Shown here: piece by piece, positions 37,651 to 46,897 of the stretch | Layout of the letters: each line of letters begins with the position of its first letter | How positions within the stretch are numbered: position 1 is the stretch's first letter | NCBI GenBank assembly: GCA_017418975.1 | Contig: JAFOMG010000006.1 | Coordinates: 62,001 to 126,000, forward strand | Direction: 5' to 3' | Length of the DNA: 64,000 nt | DNA from: Sphingomonas sp. | GTDB taxonomy: Bacteria > Pseudomonadota > Alphaproteobacteria > Sphingomonadales > Sphingomonadaceae | Notes under the pieces: model-generated | What the model saw: the letters and a program-made list of their open reading frames with translations, nothing else | Told to the model about the DNA's origin: nothing | Databases searched by the model: none | Made by a program: the position numbers and the translations under genes

Positions 37651-40338
37651 TTAGAAGCCGAAGCGCAGCCGCGCGCCATAGAAGCGCGGATAGCCCGGAT
37701 AGCCGTTATAGTTGCCGGTCTGCTCCGGCACCGCGAAGCCCGAGATGAAGTAGAAGGTGTTGGTGAGGTTCTCGACGAACACCTCGCCACGGATCTTCCC
37801 GTCGTTCGACTGCAGGCCGATCGAGCCGTTGATCAGCCCATAGCCCTCGTTGCGGATCGCCGTGTGGCCGGTCACCGGATCGGGGTTGCTCGAAGGGATG
37901 TCGACTTCGCTGTTGTAGCGGGCATCCATGTGGATCAGGCCCTTCAGGCCGCTGGTGATCTGCGGCTCCCAGGTCACCGAGCCGGTCACCGTGTGCCGCG
38001 GCTGGTTCTGGAACTGGCGGCCCTCCTGCCCCTGCAGCGGCGTGCCGGTGAAGTTGTTCGACTTGGAATATTGGGCGTCGATATAGCTGTAGCCCAGCTG
38101 GAAGGTCAGGTTCTTGGACGGCCGGATCGACGATTCGATCTCGACGCCCTTCGAAACGCTCTTGGGAACGTTCTGGACGACGAAGTTATTGCCCGAGAAC
38201 ACCAGCGACTGCAGGTTGTAGAAGTTCATGTAGAAGGCGGCGATGTTCAGCGAGAAGGCACGGTTCGGGCTGAACTTGGTGCCGATCTCGAACGCGTCGT
38301 TGGTCTCCGCCCCGAAGCGCAGGTCGCGGCCCTGCGGGCCGTTGCCGCCGAGCAGCACCGAGTCGAAGGTCGCCTGGTCGAGATTATAGCCGCCCGACTT
38401 GTAGCCGTGATCATAGCTTCCGTAGATCAGCAGCCGGTTCGAGAGCTTGTAGGCCAGCTTCACGGTGCCGGTGATCTTGTCGTCGGTGAAGCTGTCGGTG
38501 TAGTTGCCGTTGAACTCGGTGTTGATCGCCGGGTTGCAGCTCAGCAGATACAGGTTGTTGAAGATACCGAGCTGCTTGAGCAGGTTGGCATAGGCGGTGG
38601 CCGCCGGATTGCCCGCGCGTACCTGGTTGAAGAAGGTGCAGCTGCCGGTGTTGTTGTTGATCGAGGCGTTCATCGCCTTGCGCTCATGGTTCCAGCGCGC
38701 GCCAAGGGTCAGCGAGACCTTGTCGGTGATGTTGACGATATTGTGGGTGAACAGCGCGAAGGCATCGGTCTTCACGCCGAACTGGTCGTTGTTGTTGCCC
38801 TGCCCGGCAACGGCGCCCGGCAGCGGCGAGGCGGCCAGCGCGGCGAGACCGGGGATCGGCGTCGAGGGGAAGCCCGGGATCACGCAGAGGCTGCCCGGCG
38901 CCGTGCCCGCCTGGGCGCGGAAGCAGCCGACCAGCGGCGCGAGCGTGGCGCCATAAACGGCCTGGAGCGCCGCCAGCGAGTTCGGCACCGCGGGGTTGAG
39001 GAACACCGCGCCCGGCGTCGGCACCGTCGGGCCGAGCGAACCGTAGAACTGCACCTTGCCGCCGAAGGATGGGCCGGCGAGCGCATTGAACACCGAATCG
39101 ACGTACAGATTGGCGTCGTTGCCCACCCGCACCGTGTCGGTCAGGTCGTTCTGCTCATGCAGGTAGAAGCCGCCGACGAGCCAGTCGAGCACCCCGCCAA
39201 AGGCCGAACCCTGAAGGCGGACTTCCTGGGTGAAGTCCTTCAGGCGGGTCTTGTAGCCGTCGCGATAGGCGCGATCGATGCCCGAGAAATCGATGTCCTG
39301 GCTGCGGAGCGCACGCCAGTCGCGATAGGCGGTGATCGACGTCAGCTTGACGTCGCCCAGGTCCCAGTTGAGCTCGCCCGAAAGGCCCCAGTCCTTCACC
39401 TTCTCGCCATAGTTGCGATTGGGCGACGCGGCCTGGATGCGATCGCTGGGCTGGCCGGTGTAGATGCCGACCCGGCCCTGCGACGCGGCGATGCCGTTGA
39501 TCACCTGGGCAAGGCCGCCGCGCACCACCGAGACGGTGGCGCAGCAGACTTCGTTGGTCTCGTAATAATCGCCGATCAGGCGGAAGGTCACGTCGCCCTT
39601 GTCGAGCAGCGCCTGGCCGCGCAGCGCCCAGCGATCGATGTCGTTGAAGCGGCGGTCGCTATTGGCGTCCTTGATATAGCCATCGCGCTTCCGGTAGCTG
39701 CCGTCGAGGCGCAGGGCGAGGCCTTCGCTCACCGGGCCGGTGATCGCGCCCTTGACGCCATAGGCGTTGTAGTTGCCGTAGGTGCCCTCGATATAGCCAT
39801 GCGTCTCGAACTGCGGCATCGCGGTGTAGATGCTCAGCGCGCCGGCCGAGGTGTTGCGGCCGAACAGCGTGCCCTGCGGGCCGCGCAGCACTTCGACGCG
39901 CTCCAGCTCGGGCAGTTCGGAGATGGCGACGCCGGCACGGGCGCGGAACACGCCGTCGATGAACACGCCGACCGCCGGCTCGAAGCCCGGATTGTCGCCG
40001 CCCGTGGTGATGCCGCGCAGATAGATGGTGGTGCCCGTGGCCGAGGACTGGCCGGTCGAGCTCTGGATCGAGGGCGCGAGCTGCTCGAGATCGCGAATAT
40101 TGTCCACGCCCGCATTCTGCAGCTCGGCGGCGCCGATGGCGGTGATCGCGATCGGCACGTCCTGCACGGTCTCGTTACGGCGGGTCGCCGTGACGACGAT
40201 CTCGTTGGCCGAGGTATATTCCTGGCTGTCGTCCGCAGCGGCCGGCGTCGCGGTCTGCTGCTGGGCAAAGGCGGGCGTCGCGAGGAACAGCGTGAGCGCA
40301 GTCGCCGCGAGCAGGTCGATCTTCTTCATCGGGTGCAT
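37651..40338 (-). CDS. TonB-dependent outer-membrane receptor
   Basis: 895 residues. Signal peptide ends PAFAQ (about residue 26). A TonB-box-like EIVVTATRR, plug domain with VEVLRGPQGTLFGRNTSAG, and a barrel ending RLRFGF follow. It resembles the large sphingomonad receptors for organic nutrients or siderophores; the substrate is unknown because no transporter or catabolic genes adjoin. AAGGAGGGGG precedes the first ATG; the ATG three codons on (40329) is also possible. The + strand open frame opposite is a shadow. Confidence 0.93.
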   Translation of the reverse strand: MHPMKKIDLLAATALTLFLATPAFAQQQTATPAAADDSQEYTSANEIVVTATRRNETVQDVPIAITAIGAAELQNAGVDNIRDLEQLAPSIQSSTGQSSATGTTIYLRGITTGGDNPGFEPAVGVFIDGVFRARAGVAISELPELERVEVLRGPQGTLFGRNTSAGALSIYTAMPQFETHGYIEGTYGNYNAYGVKGAITGPVSEGLALRLDGSYRKRDGYIKDANSDRRFNDIDRWALRGQALLDKGDVTFRLIGDYYETNEVCCATVSVVRGGLAQVINGIAASQGRVGIYTGQPSDRIQAASPNRNYGEKVKDWGLSGELNWDLGDVKLTSITAYRDWRALRSQDIDFSGIDRAYRDGYKTRLKDFTQEVRLQGSAFGGVLDWLVGGFYLHEQNDLTDTVRVGNDANLYVDSVFNALAGPSFGGKVQFYGSLGPTVPTPGAVFLNPAVPNSLAALQAVYGATLAPLVGCFRAQAGTAPGSLCVIPGFPSTPIPGLAALAASPLPGAVAGQGNNNDQFGVKTDAFALFTHNIVNITDKVSLTLGARWNHERKAMNASINNNTGSCTFFNQVRAGNPAATAYANLLKQLGIFNNLYLLSCNPAINTEFNGNYTDSFTDDKITGTVKLAYKLSNRLLIYGSYDHGYKSGGYNLDQATFDSVLLGGNGPQGRDLRFGAETNDAFEIGTKFSPNRAFSLNIAAFYMNFYNLQSLVFSGNNFVVQNVPKSVSKGVEIESSIRPSKNLTFQLGYSYIDAQYSKSNNFTGTPLQGQEGRQFQNQPRHTVTGSVTWEPQITSGLKGLIHMDARYNSEVDIPSSNPDPVTGHTAIRNEGYGLINGSIGLQSNDGKIRGEVFVENLTNTFYFISGFAVPEQTGNYNGYPGYPRFYGARLRFGF

Positions 40339-40559
40339 CCCCCTCCTTGGGCGCCGGCCGGCTGCTACCGGTCACGGCGTTGCTTTTATCGCCAGCGAAA
40401 CTAACGCTGCATTTTTCAGCCCGTCAACGGGGATAAGGGCCGGAACTCCGCAGTTTCCCGCCGTTTTTCTCGATGAGATACAGTTGAGCCACACCCGGTT
40501 TCTGCAAGAACCGCAGATGCCGTAGCGTAAAGCCCGGAAGTCGCGAGGAAGAGAAGAAA

Positions 40560-41180
40560 ATGGTGCATGATCATGAGGGACCCGAGGATGGCGACATCGT
40601 TGCGCCGTCGGCCAAAATTCCGGTCCCCGCCGAAGTCTCGGACGCGATCCGCACGCTGATCCGCTGGGCCGGCGACGATCCCGGGCGCGAAGGACTGCTC
40701 GACACCCCGCAGCGCGTCGCCCGCGCGTGGAAGGAATATTGCCAGGGCTATGACGAGGACCCCGCGCATCACCTGAACCGCGTGTTCGAGGAAGTGGGCG
40801 GCTATGACGACATCGTGCTGCTGAACGGCATCCCGTTCCAGTCGCACTGCGAGCATCACATGGCGCCGATCACCGGCAAGGCCTCGATCGCCTATCTGCC
40901 CAAGGACCGCGTGGTCGGCATCTCGAAGCTCGCCCGGGTGCTGCACGGCTTCGCCAGCCGGCTCCAGGTGCAGGAACGGCTCACCGCGCAGGTGGCGGAC
41001 TGCATCTGGGAAAGACTGCGCCCGCAGGGCGTGGCGGTGGTGATCGAGGCGACGCATGGCTGCATGACCGCGCGCGGCGTGCGCACGCCCGGCGTCGGCA
41101 TGGTCACCAGCCGGATGATGGGCGTGTTCCGCGACGACGAGCGCAGCCGCCAGGAAGTGCTCAAGCTGATGGGCTATTGA
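40560..41180 (+). CDS. folE: GTP cyclohydrolase I
   Basis: 206 residues. Zn ligands and active site in SHCEHHMAPITG and EATHGCMTARGV; also GVVGISKLAR-type segment (VVGISKLARVLHGFASRLQ). It converts GTP to dihydroneopterin triphosphate. Its stop overlaps the next start by one base and folB overlaps in turn, so three pterin genes form one tight operon. Confidence 0.97.
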   Translation: MVHDHEGPEDGDIVAPSAKIPVPAEVSDAIRTLIRWAGDDPGREGLLDTPQRVARAWKEYCQGYDEDPAHHLNRVFEEVGGYDDIVLLNGIPFQSHCEHHMAPITGKASIAYLPKDRVVGISKLARVLHGFASRLQVQERLTAQVADCIWERLRPQGVAVVIEATHGCMTARGVRTPGVGMVTSRMMGVFRDDERSRQEVLKLMGY

Positions 41181-41944
41181 TGCGGGTTCTCGTCACCGGC
41201 GGCGCGCGGCGGATCGGGGCGGCAATCGCCCGCCGGCTGGCGCTGCGCGGCCATGCCGTGGCGATCCACCATCACCATGCCCCCGACGAGGCCGAGGCGC
41301 TGCGCGCGCAGATCGAGGCCGAGGGCGGCACCGCCTGCGTGGTGAGCGGCGAGCTGACCGAGGCGGAGACCGCCCCGGCGCTGATCGCGGCGGCCCGGCA
41401 GGGCCTGGGCGGCGCGGTGGAGGGGCTGGTCAACAACGCCTCCCAATTCGCCTGGGACGCCCTGCCCCTCACCGATTTCGCGCTGCTCGACCGGCACATG
41501 CGCGTCAATTGCGGCGCCCCGGTCGCGCTCGCTTCGGCGCTGGCGGCGCAGGACGATCTCGATCAGGGCGCAGTGGTCAACCTGCTCGACCAGAAGCTGG
41601 CCAATCTCAATCCGGACTTCCTCACCTACACGCTCAGCAAGGCCGCGCTCGCCGCCGCCACCGAGCTGCTCGCCCGCGGGCTGGCCCCGCGCATCCGGGT
41701 GAACGCGGTCTCGCCGGGCCTCACCCTGCCCAGCCTCGACCAGACGGCCGAGGAGTTCGCGGAGCATGCCCGCCAGAACCTGCTCCAGCGCCCCGTCGCG
41801 CTCGCCGACATCGCGGCTGCCGTCGAGCATCTGCTCACCGCCCGGAGCATCACCGGCCAGAACATCTTCGTCGATTGCGGCCAGCGCTTCCTCCAGCGCA
41901 ACGGCGACGTGATGTTCGAGGGGCGGGAGCGTCCGCATGGCTGA
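41180..41944 (+). CDS. Short-chain dehydrogenase, pteridine-reductase-like (FolM type)
   Basis: 254 residues. The cofactor motif is TGGARRIG, the TGX3RXG form that marks pteridine reductases PTR1 and FolM, in place of the usual TGX3GXG. NNAS and a YTLSKAAL catalytic Tyr/Lys segment are present. Placed between folE and folB, it probably reduces dihydromonapterin or dihydropterin with NADPH. Starts on the last base of the folE stop. Confidence 0.85.
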   Translation: MRVLVTGGARRIGAAIARRLALRGHAVAIHHHHAPDEAEALRAQIEAEGGTACVVSGELTEAETAPALIAAARQGLGGAVEGLVNNASQFAWDALPLTDFALLDRHMRVNCGAPVALASALAAQDDLDQGAVVNLLDQKLANLNPDFLTYTLSKAALAAATELLARGLAPRIRVNAVSPGLTLPSLDQTAEEFAEHARQNLLQRPVALADIAAAVEHLLTARSITGQNIFVDCGQRFLQRNGDVMFEGRERPHG

Positions 41945-42296
41945 ATACACCATCCTGCTCGACGGGCTCGAGGTGGCGATGGGCCTGGGCATCCATCCCG
42001 AAGAGCGCGCCGCGCCCCAGCGGGTGACGCTGCACGTCGCGATGACCTGCCGCTATCCCGCGCTCCCGGAAGACCGGATCGAAGCGGTGGTCGATTACGA
42101 CTTCCTGCGAACCGGCATCCACAAGCTCGCGGAATCGCGCCATTTCGAGCTGCAGGAGACATTCTGCGAGCAAGTCGCGGCACTGGCATTGGCGGACGCG
42201 CGCGTGGTTCGCGTCACCGTCCGCTCGATGAAGCTCGACATCTATCCCGATGCGCGCATCGGCTGCGAGCTGACCCGGGAGCGCAATCCGGGCTAG
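41937..42296 (+). CDS. folB: Dihydroneopterin aldolase
   Basis: 119 residues. LEVAMGLGIHPEE at the N-terminus and KLDIYPDA with a central VVDYDFL match the FolB fold. It cleaves dihydroneopterin to 6-hydroxymethyl-dihydropterin for folate synthesis. Its start overlaps the preceding gene by 8 bases. folK and folP are not in the window. Confidence 0.93.
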   Translation: MAEYTILLDGLEVAMGLGIHPEERAAPQRVTLHVAMTCRYPALPEDRIEAVVDYDFLRTGIHKLAESRHFELQETFCEQVAALALADARVVRVTVRSMKLDIYPDARIGCELTRERNPG

Positions 42297-42298
42297 GG

Positions 42299-42338
42299 TG
42301 AGAACCCAGGCAAGCATTTGATTTTCTGCCGTCATCCC
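42299..42338. repeat. 40-bp dispersed repeat, copy A, abutting REP-like copy R5
   Basis: TGAGAACCCAGGCAA then GC and ATTTGATTTTCTGCCG runs into the left hairpin of R5. An inverted copy, matching in 37 of 40 positions, lies at 62990-63029 next to another hairpin. Confidence 0.8.
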
Positions 42339-42465
42339 CGCGCAGGCGGGGATCCAGGATAGCATGGGATGATCGAAGCAATCACGCGGGTGCTTGCCGG
42401 AAACGGCAAAGTGAGCGTCGCGCGCCTTGCCCCTGGCCCTGGATCCCCGCCTGCGCGGGGAGGAC
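42331..42465. repeat. REP-like paired hairpin repeat, copy R5 (long form)
   Basis: Left CCCCGCGCAGGCGGGGATCC and right GGATCCCCGCCTGCGCGGGG enclose about 80 bases. The left inner part, GATCGAAGCAATC-CGCG, is shared with R6 (49832). Total length 135 bases, against about 80 for R1-R3. Lies between convergent folB and leuA. Confidence 0.85.
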
Positions 42466-42555
42466 GGGAGGGAATGGCCGGGATCACCGACGAGGGAATG
42501 GCCGGGATGACCTGCGCGGAAATATGAGTCCCCAGCGCAGGCCAGCCGCCCGTGC

Positions 42556-44214
42556 CTACACCCGGTTGGCCGCGCTGAGGACCGCGCGCACCGAAGCCGT
42601 CGCGATGTCCGCATCGATGCCCACGCCGAACACGGTCCGCCCATCGGCGGCACGGCATTCGACATAGGCGGCCGCCTGTGCATCGGCGCCGTGCCCGATC
42701 GCATGCTCGCTATAATCGACCACATCGAGCGCCGGCCCGGTCGTGCCCGCCAGCGCATCGATCACGCCCGAGATCAGGCCGTTGCCGCGACCGGAGATCG
42801 ACCGCGTCTCGCCGTCCACCGCGATGCGGCCGACGAACACGCGCTGCCCCGCGGCGCCCGTCTCCTCATAGTCGACCAGCGCGAACCGGTCCCTCTCGCC
42901 CGGCAGATAGGTCTGCTCGAAACGGCCCCAGATATCCGCGGCATTGAGCTCGCGGCTGGTCTCGTCGGCCAGCGCCTGGACGTGGCGCGAGAAGTCCGCC
43001 TGCATGCGCTTGGGCAGCTTCAGCCCCTTGTCCTGCTCCAGCACCCAGGCGACGCCGCCCTTGCCGGACTGCGAGTTCACCCGGATCACCGCCTCATAGT
43101 CACGGCCCAGATCCTTGGGATCGATCGGCAGATAGGGCACGTCCCAGAATTCGTCGTTGCGTGCTTCCTGCGCCGCGAAGCCCTTCTTGATCGCGTCCTG
43201 GTGGCTGCCCGAAAAGGCCGTGAACACCAGGTCGCCGGCATAGGGGTGGCGCGGGTGGACGGGGATCTGGTTGCAATATTCGACCGTCTGGATCACCTCG
43301 TCGATGTTCGAGAAATCCAGTCCCGGATCAACGCCTTGCGTGTACATGTTGAGCGCCAGCGTCACCAGATCGACATTGCCGGTGCGCTCGCCATTGCCGA
43401 ACAGGCAGCCCTCGACCCGGTCCGCGCCCGCCAGCAGGCCCAGTTCCGACGCGGCGACGCCGGTGCCGCGGTCGTTGTGCGTGTGCAGGCTGATGACCAC
43501 GGTCTCGCGGCTGCGGATGTTGCGGCAGAACCACTCGATCTGGTCGGCATAGATATTGGGCGTCGCCGCCTCGACCGTTGCCGGCAGGTTGAGGATCAGC
43601 GGCTTGTCGGTGGTCGGCCGCAATATGTCCATCACCGCCTCGCAGACCTCGACCGAGAAATCGAGCTCGGCGGTGGAGAAGGTCTCGGGGCTGTATTCGA
43701 AATGCCAGTCGGTGTCGGGCTGCTTGGCGGCTTCGTCGCGCAGCACCTTGGCGCCGGCGATGGCGATCGCCTTGATCTCCTCGCGGCTCATGCCGAACAC
43801 GATACGCCGCCATGCCGGCGAGACGGCGTTGTAGAGGTGGACGATCGCCTTCCTGGCGCCCTTGAGCGACTGGAAGCTGGTCTCGATCAGGTCCTGGCGC
43901 GATTGGGTGAGCACCTGGACGATCACGTCGTCGGGGATCCTGTCCTGCTGGACCAGGCCCGAGATGAAGTCGAACTCGGTGGCGCCGGCGCTGGGGAAGC
44001 CGACTTCGATCTCCTTCACGCCCACCTTGCAGAGCAGCTCGAAGAAGCGAGTCTTCTTCTCGGCGTCCATCGGGTCGATCAGCGCCTGGTTGCCGTCGCG
44101 CATGTCGGTCGACAGCCAGCGGGGCGCCTTGGTGATGGTGCGGCTCGGCCATTGGCGGCCGGGCAGGTTTACCTGGGGGAACGGACGGTATTTGATACTC
44201 GGATCGCGCAGCAT
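42556..44214 (-). CDS. leuA: 2-Isopropylmalate synthase
   Basis: 552 residues of the long LeuA type. Catalytic TIM barrel begins near [15 protein letters not shown] and has the metal-binding [11 protein letters not shown] segment. The C-terminal regulatory domain allows leucine feedback. It condenses acetyl-CoA with ketoisovalerate, the first committed step to leucine. A leader peptide gene and attenuator hairpin lie immediately upstream. Confidence 0.96.
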   Translation of the reverse strand: MLRDPSIKYRPFPQVNLPGRQWPSRTITKAPRWLSTDMRDGNQALIDPMDAEKKTRFFELLCKVGVKEIEVGFPSAGATEFDFISGLVQQDRIPDDVIVQVLTQSRQDLIETSFQSLKGARKAIVHLYNAVSPAWRRIVFGMSREEIKAIAIAGAKVLRDEAAKQPDTDWHFEYSPETFSTAELDFSVEVCEAVMDILRPTTDKPLILNLPATVEAATPNIYADQIEWFCRNIRSRETVVISLHTHNDRGTGVAASELGLLAGADRVEGCLFGNGERTGNVDLVTLALNMYTQGVDPGLDFSNIDEVIQTVEYCNQIPVHPRHPYAGDLVFTAFSGSHQDAIKKGFAAQEARNDEFWDVPYLPIDPKDLGRDYEAVIRVNSQSGKGGVAWVLEQDKGLKLPKRMQADFSRHVQALADETSRELNAADIWGRFEQTYLPGERDRFALVDYEETGAAGQRVFVGRIAVDGETRSISGRGNGLISGVIDALAGTTGPALDVVDYSEHAIGHGADAQAAAYVECRAADGRTVFGVGIDADIATASVRAVLSAANRV

Positions 44215-44259
44215 GACAGCTCTCTCTCGGCTGGAGACTTGGGTTCAGACCTTTGAAAT

Positions 44260-44300
44260 GCCCTTAGGGGCGTGCGCGTGCGCGTCCGGCCCCTAAGGGC
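44260..44300 (-). terminator. Attenuator hairpin in the leuA leader
   Basis: Perfect 12-bp arms GCCCCTAAGGGC (44289-44300) and GCCCTTAGGGGC (44260-44271) around a 17-base loop, between the leader peptide and leuA. The leader stop codon lies inside the first arm, so ribosome position would control folding. Only a short ATTT follows, so termination is imperfect or factor-aided. Confidence 0.7.
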
Positions 44301-44337
44301 GGATAAGTCGCAGTCCGAGAAGCGCGCGAGCCGTCAT
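44293..44337 (-). CDS. leuL: Leucine-rich leader peptide of leuA
   Basis: 14-residue open frame MTARALLGLRLIRP, four leucines in six codons of the core, ending TAG. AGGGGAG lies 7 bases upstream of the ATG. Its position, Leu content and the hairpin over its stop codon fit transcription attenuation of leuA: stalling at scarce leucine would block the hairpin. Confidence 0.75.
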   Translation of the reverse strand: MTARALLGLRLIRP

Positions 44338-44378
44338 GATGGGCTCCCCTTAGACAAGCCCGCGCGGCCTTGTCCACC

Positions 44379-44615
44379 TCACATTGTGTTTGTGGCGGCC
44401 GTAGTATCGCTATTCGCCGCTTCGTCCGCGGTGGCAGCGGCGGCGTTGGCGGCAGCGGCCGGGGCGGCTTCCTCTGCCGGCGTCTCGCTCGCCCTTGGGC
44501 TCGGCGTGGCGACGATCTCGGCCATGGGCGGCGGGTCGGAATAGTTGGTGCCGGTGGTTCCACCGCCGCCGCAGCCCGCCAGAATCAGCAACCCGCCGAG
44601 CACCAGACCGCGCAT
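44379..44615 (-). CDS. Small lipoprotein
   Basis: 78 residues from MRGLVLGGLLILAGCGGGG; the lipobox LILAGC at residues 10-15 predicts lipid attachment at Cys15. The rest is a low-complexity Ala/Glu/Pro/Thr tail, probably disordered in the periplasm. GGGGAGAG precedes the ATG. No family recognised; the leuA leader follows on the same strand. Confidence 0.7.
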   Translation of the reverse strand: MRGLVLGGLLILAGCGGGGTTGTNYSDPPPMAEIVATPSPRASETPAEEAAPAAAANAAAATADEAANSDTTAATNTM

Positions 44616-44898
44616 CCCGCTCTCCCCTTTCGCCGTGAAATTGCACGATAGCACGGCATTTTCCCCACTCCTACCGGCCGTTTAACCCCAGTTATCCCCG
44701 AAATATCGCTCTCCGGGCCCGTCTCGGCGCATCTGCTCTCTAGACAGACGCGTTTTGGCACGATCAAAGGGTTGCAGGTGAGGACGAATGCTCTCACCGC
44801 GGTACATCGTAGGCACGAAAAGCGGCGGAAGGGTTCGCACACGCCGCTGGCGCCCACGAAGGCATAGCCCGTCCAGGGCAGGAACAGGAGAAGACTTT

Positions 44899-45156
44899 AT
44901 GGCCGAGACCAAAGCACGCGGCGGTATCGCCAAGCCGGTGACCCCTTCGCCCGAGCTGGCCAAGATCACGGGCTCCGCGGACCTTCCGCGCAGCGAAGTC
45001 GTCAGCAAGCTGTGGGACTATATCAAGAAGAACAACCTGCAGAACCCGGCGAACAAGCGCGAGATCATCGCCGATGACACGCTGCGTCCGATCTTCGGCA
45101 CCGACAAGGTGACGATGTTCGAGATGAACAAGCACATCGCGAAGCACGTCAAGTAA
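44899..45156 (+). CDS. SWIB/MDM2 domain protein
   Basis: 85 residues. A Lys-rich N-terminus of about 15 residues precedes one SWIB fold with LWDYIKKNNLQNPANKREI and DDTLRPIFG. In eukaryotes this fold occurs in chromatin remodelers; short bacterial versions exist in Chlamydia and alphaproteobacteria with unknown DNA-related roles. AGGAGAAG precedes the ATG. A terminator follows. Confidence 0.93.
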   Translation: MAETKARGGIAKPVTPSPELAKITGSADLPRSEVVSKLWDYIKKNNLQNPANKREIIADDTLRPIFGTDKVTMFEMNKHIAKHVK

Positions 45157-45194
45157 GCCGGCCGGGGCCATGAGGCCCTGCCGCTGAACATGCG

Positions 45195-45227
45195 AAGGGC
45201 GGGTTCCCTGGGGGAGCCCGCCCTTTT
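45195..45227 (+). terminator. Rho-independent terminator after SWIB gene
   Basis: AAGGGCGGG (45195-45203) and CCCGCCCTT (45217-45225) pair perfectly and are followed by TT; the inner TTCC/GGGA extends the stem. Confidence 0.85.
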
Positions 45228-45243
45228 GCTTCAGGAGATACCA

Positions 45244-45423
45244 ATGGCCGAACGTTTCGAACGCCACCGCCAGCCCTGGCGCCCCGACGAGGTCCAGAAG
45301 CTCCACACGCTGGCGAAGAAGGGCATGGCGCTGAAGGCCATCGCCAAGGCGCTCACCCGCAGCGAGGAATCGGTGAAGGAGCGGGCCAAGCTCGACGGGC
45401 TCAGCATCGCCAAGCTGCACTAG
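45244..45423 (+). CDS. Small helix-turn-helix-like protein
   Basis: 59 residues with GGAG 9 bases upstream. WRPDEVQKLHTLAKKGMALK then AIAKALTRSEESVKERA reads as a short Myb/sigma-like three-helix DNA-binding fold. Conserved tiny proteins of this kind occur in sphingomonads; the target is unknown. It lies just after a terminator and before the flavoprotein gene. Confidence 0.65.
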   Translation: MAERFERHRQPWRPDEVQKLHTLAKKGMALKAIAKALTRSEESVKERAKLDGLSIAKLH

Positions 45424-45477
45424 CTTGCGGCGCACGGCCGCTTGCCGCGGGCCGAACAGCTGCTAGGGGGCCCCGCG

Positions 45478-46641
45478 ATGTACGATGCGATCATCCTGGG
45501 AGCCGGCGCCGCGGGGCTTATGTGCGCCCTCACCGCCGGCCAGCGGGGCCGGCGCGTGCTCCTCGTCGACCATGCCGATGCGCCCGGCAAGAAGATCCTG
45601 ATCTCCGGCGGCGGCCGCTGCAACTTCACCAATATCGGCACCACGCCCGATCGCTATCTCTCGCAGAACCCGCATTTCATGAAGTCGGCGCTCGGCCGCT
45701 ACACCGCGCAGGACTTTCTCGACCTGGTCGAGCGCCACCGCATCGCCTGGCACGAGAAGACGCTGGGCCAGCTCTTCTGCGAAGGCTCGGCGCGCCAGAT
45801 CGTCGACATGCTGCTCGACGAATGCGCGCGCGGCCAGGTGGAGATCTGGTTGGGCGACGCGCCGCGAGTCGAGCATGCCGATGCCCGCTGGCAAATCGCT
45901 TGCGGGAAACGCGTCGCCACCGCGCCCGCGCTGGTGCTCGCCACCGGAGGGCCGTCGATCCCCAAGCTGGGGGCGACCGGCTTCGCCTATGACTTCGCCC
46001 GCCGCTTCGGCCTCAAGGTCGTCGAGCCCCGCCCCGCCCTCGTCCCGCTCACGCTAAGCGGCGAGGAAGCGCTGTTCCGCGAGCTTTCGGGCGTCTCGAC
46101 CGAAGTCACCGCCAGCGCCGGCAAGGCACGTTTCCGCGAGGCCGCGCTGTTCACCCATCGCGGCCTGTCCGGGCCCGCCATCCTCCAGGTCTCGAGCTAT
46201 TGGCGCCACGGCGAGAGCATCGGCATCGACTTCCTGCCCGATGCCGAACCCGGCTGGCTGCTCGCCGCCAAGCGCGCGCGTCCCCGGGTGATGCTGCGCA
46301 AGCTGCTCGGCGAGGCGCTGCCCGCCCGCCTGGCCGATGCGCTGGCGGAGAAGCTCGCCTTGCCCGCCGAGCTCGCCAACACGCCCGATCGCAAGCTCGA
46401 GGATGTCGCCCGCCGCCTCGCCGACTGGCGCTTCGCTCCCAGCGGCACCGAAGGCTTTGCGAAGGCCGAAGTCACGCTGGGCGGGATCAGCACCGCCGAA
46501 CTCAGCTCGCAGACGATGGCAGCGCGCAAGCTGCCCGGCCTCTACGCGATCGGCGAGGCGGTGGACGTCACCGGCTGGCTCGGCGGCTATAATTTCCAAT
46601 GGGCCTGGGCGAGCGGCCGTGCCGCGGGGCTCGCGCTTTAG
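45478..46641 (+). CDS. HI0933-family FAD/NAD(P)-binding flavoprotein
   Basis: 387 residues. FAD motif ILGAGAAGLMCA at the N-terminus, then GKKILISGGGRCNFTN, the family signature, and a C-terminal AIGEAVDVTGWLGGYNFQWA. Members are called BaiN-like or aminoacetone-oxidase-like, but substrates are mostly unproven. The start (MYDAIILG) is preceded by AGGGGG. Confidence 0.88.
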   Translation: MYDAIILGAGAAGLMCALTAGQRGRRVLLVDHADAPGKKILISGGGRCNFTNIGTTPDRYLSQNPHFMKSALGRYTAQDFLDLVERHRIAWHEKTLGQLFCEGSARQIVDMLLDECARGQVEIWLGDAPRVEHADARWQIACGKRVATAPALVLATGGPSIPKLGATGFAYDFARRFGLKVVEPRPALVPLTLSGEEALFRELSGVSTEVTASAGKARFREAALFTHRGLSGPAILQVSSYWRHGESIGIDFLPDAEPGWLLAAKRARPRVMLRKLLGEALPARLADALAEKLALPAELANTPDRKLEDVARRLADWRFAPSGTEGFAKAEVTLGGISTAELSSQTMAARKLPGLYAIGEAVDVTGWLGGYNFQWAWASGRAAGLAL

Positions 46642-46897
46642 GGTCCCAGCGCCGGCATAAACGCCATCGCAGCCGCCATGCGGGCATGATTCCTCCCCAT
46701 GGCCCGCCCGGAACGCATGATCCCATCGGATATGTCGGAAATGCTACGGCGTTTCCCAAATCGAATTTCACAGATAAAATAATGTTTCCACCATGTGTCT
46801 CCTACAAAGGGCTTGTCCGGTCGCGCTTCCCGTGGGGCCGGGCCAGCAACTGGCTTTCCGGGCTGTATCTTCCGGAGGCCGCCCAGGAGGATTCACG
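46642..46897. other. Gap upstream of chemoreceptor gene
   Basis: 256 bases without a supported gene. The stretch 46730-46795 is AT-rich (for example CAGATAAAATAATG) against its surroundings and probably carries the chemoreceptor promoter. No clear operator seen. Confidence 0.4.

Noticed and set aside
37864..40404. Long + strand open frame opposite the second TonB receptor
   Set aside because: Low-complexity, Arg/Ala/Val-rich translation with no motif; the minus-strand receptor is unmistakable. GC-rich DNA commonly leaves an antisense frame open.
44750..44780. Sigma-54-like sequence TTGGCAC then TTGCA upstream of SWIB gene
   Set aside because: Spacing between the GG and GC elements is about 5 bases too long for a -24/-12 promoter.
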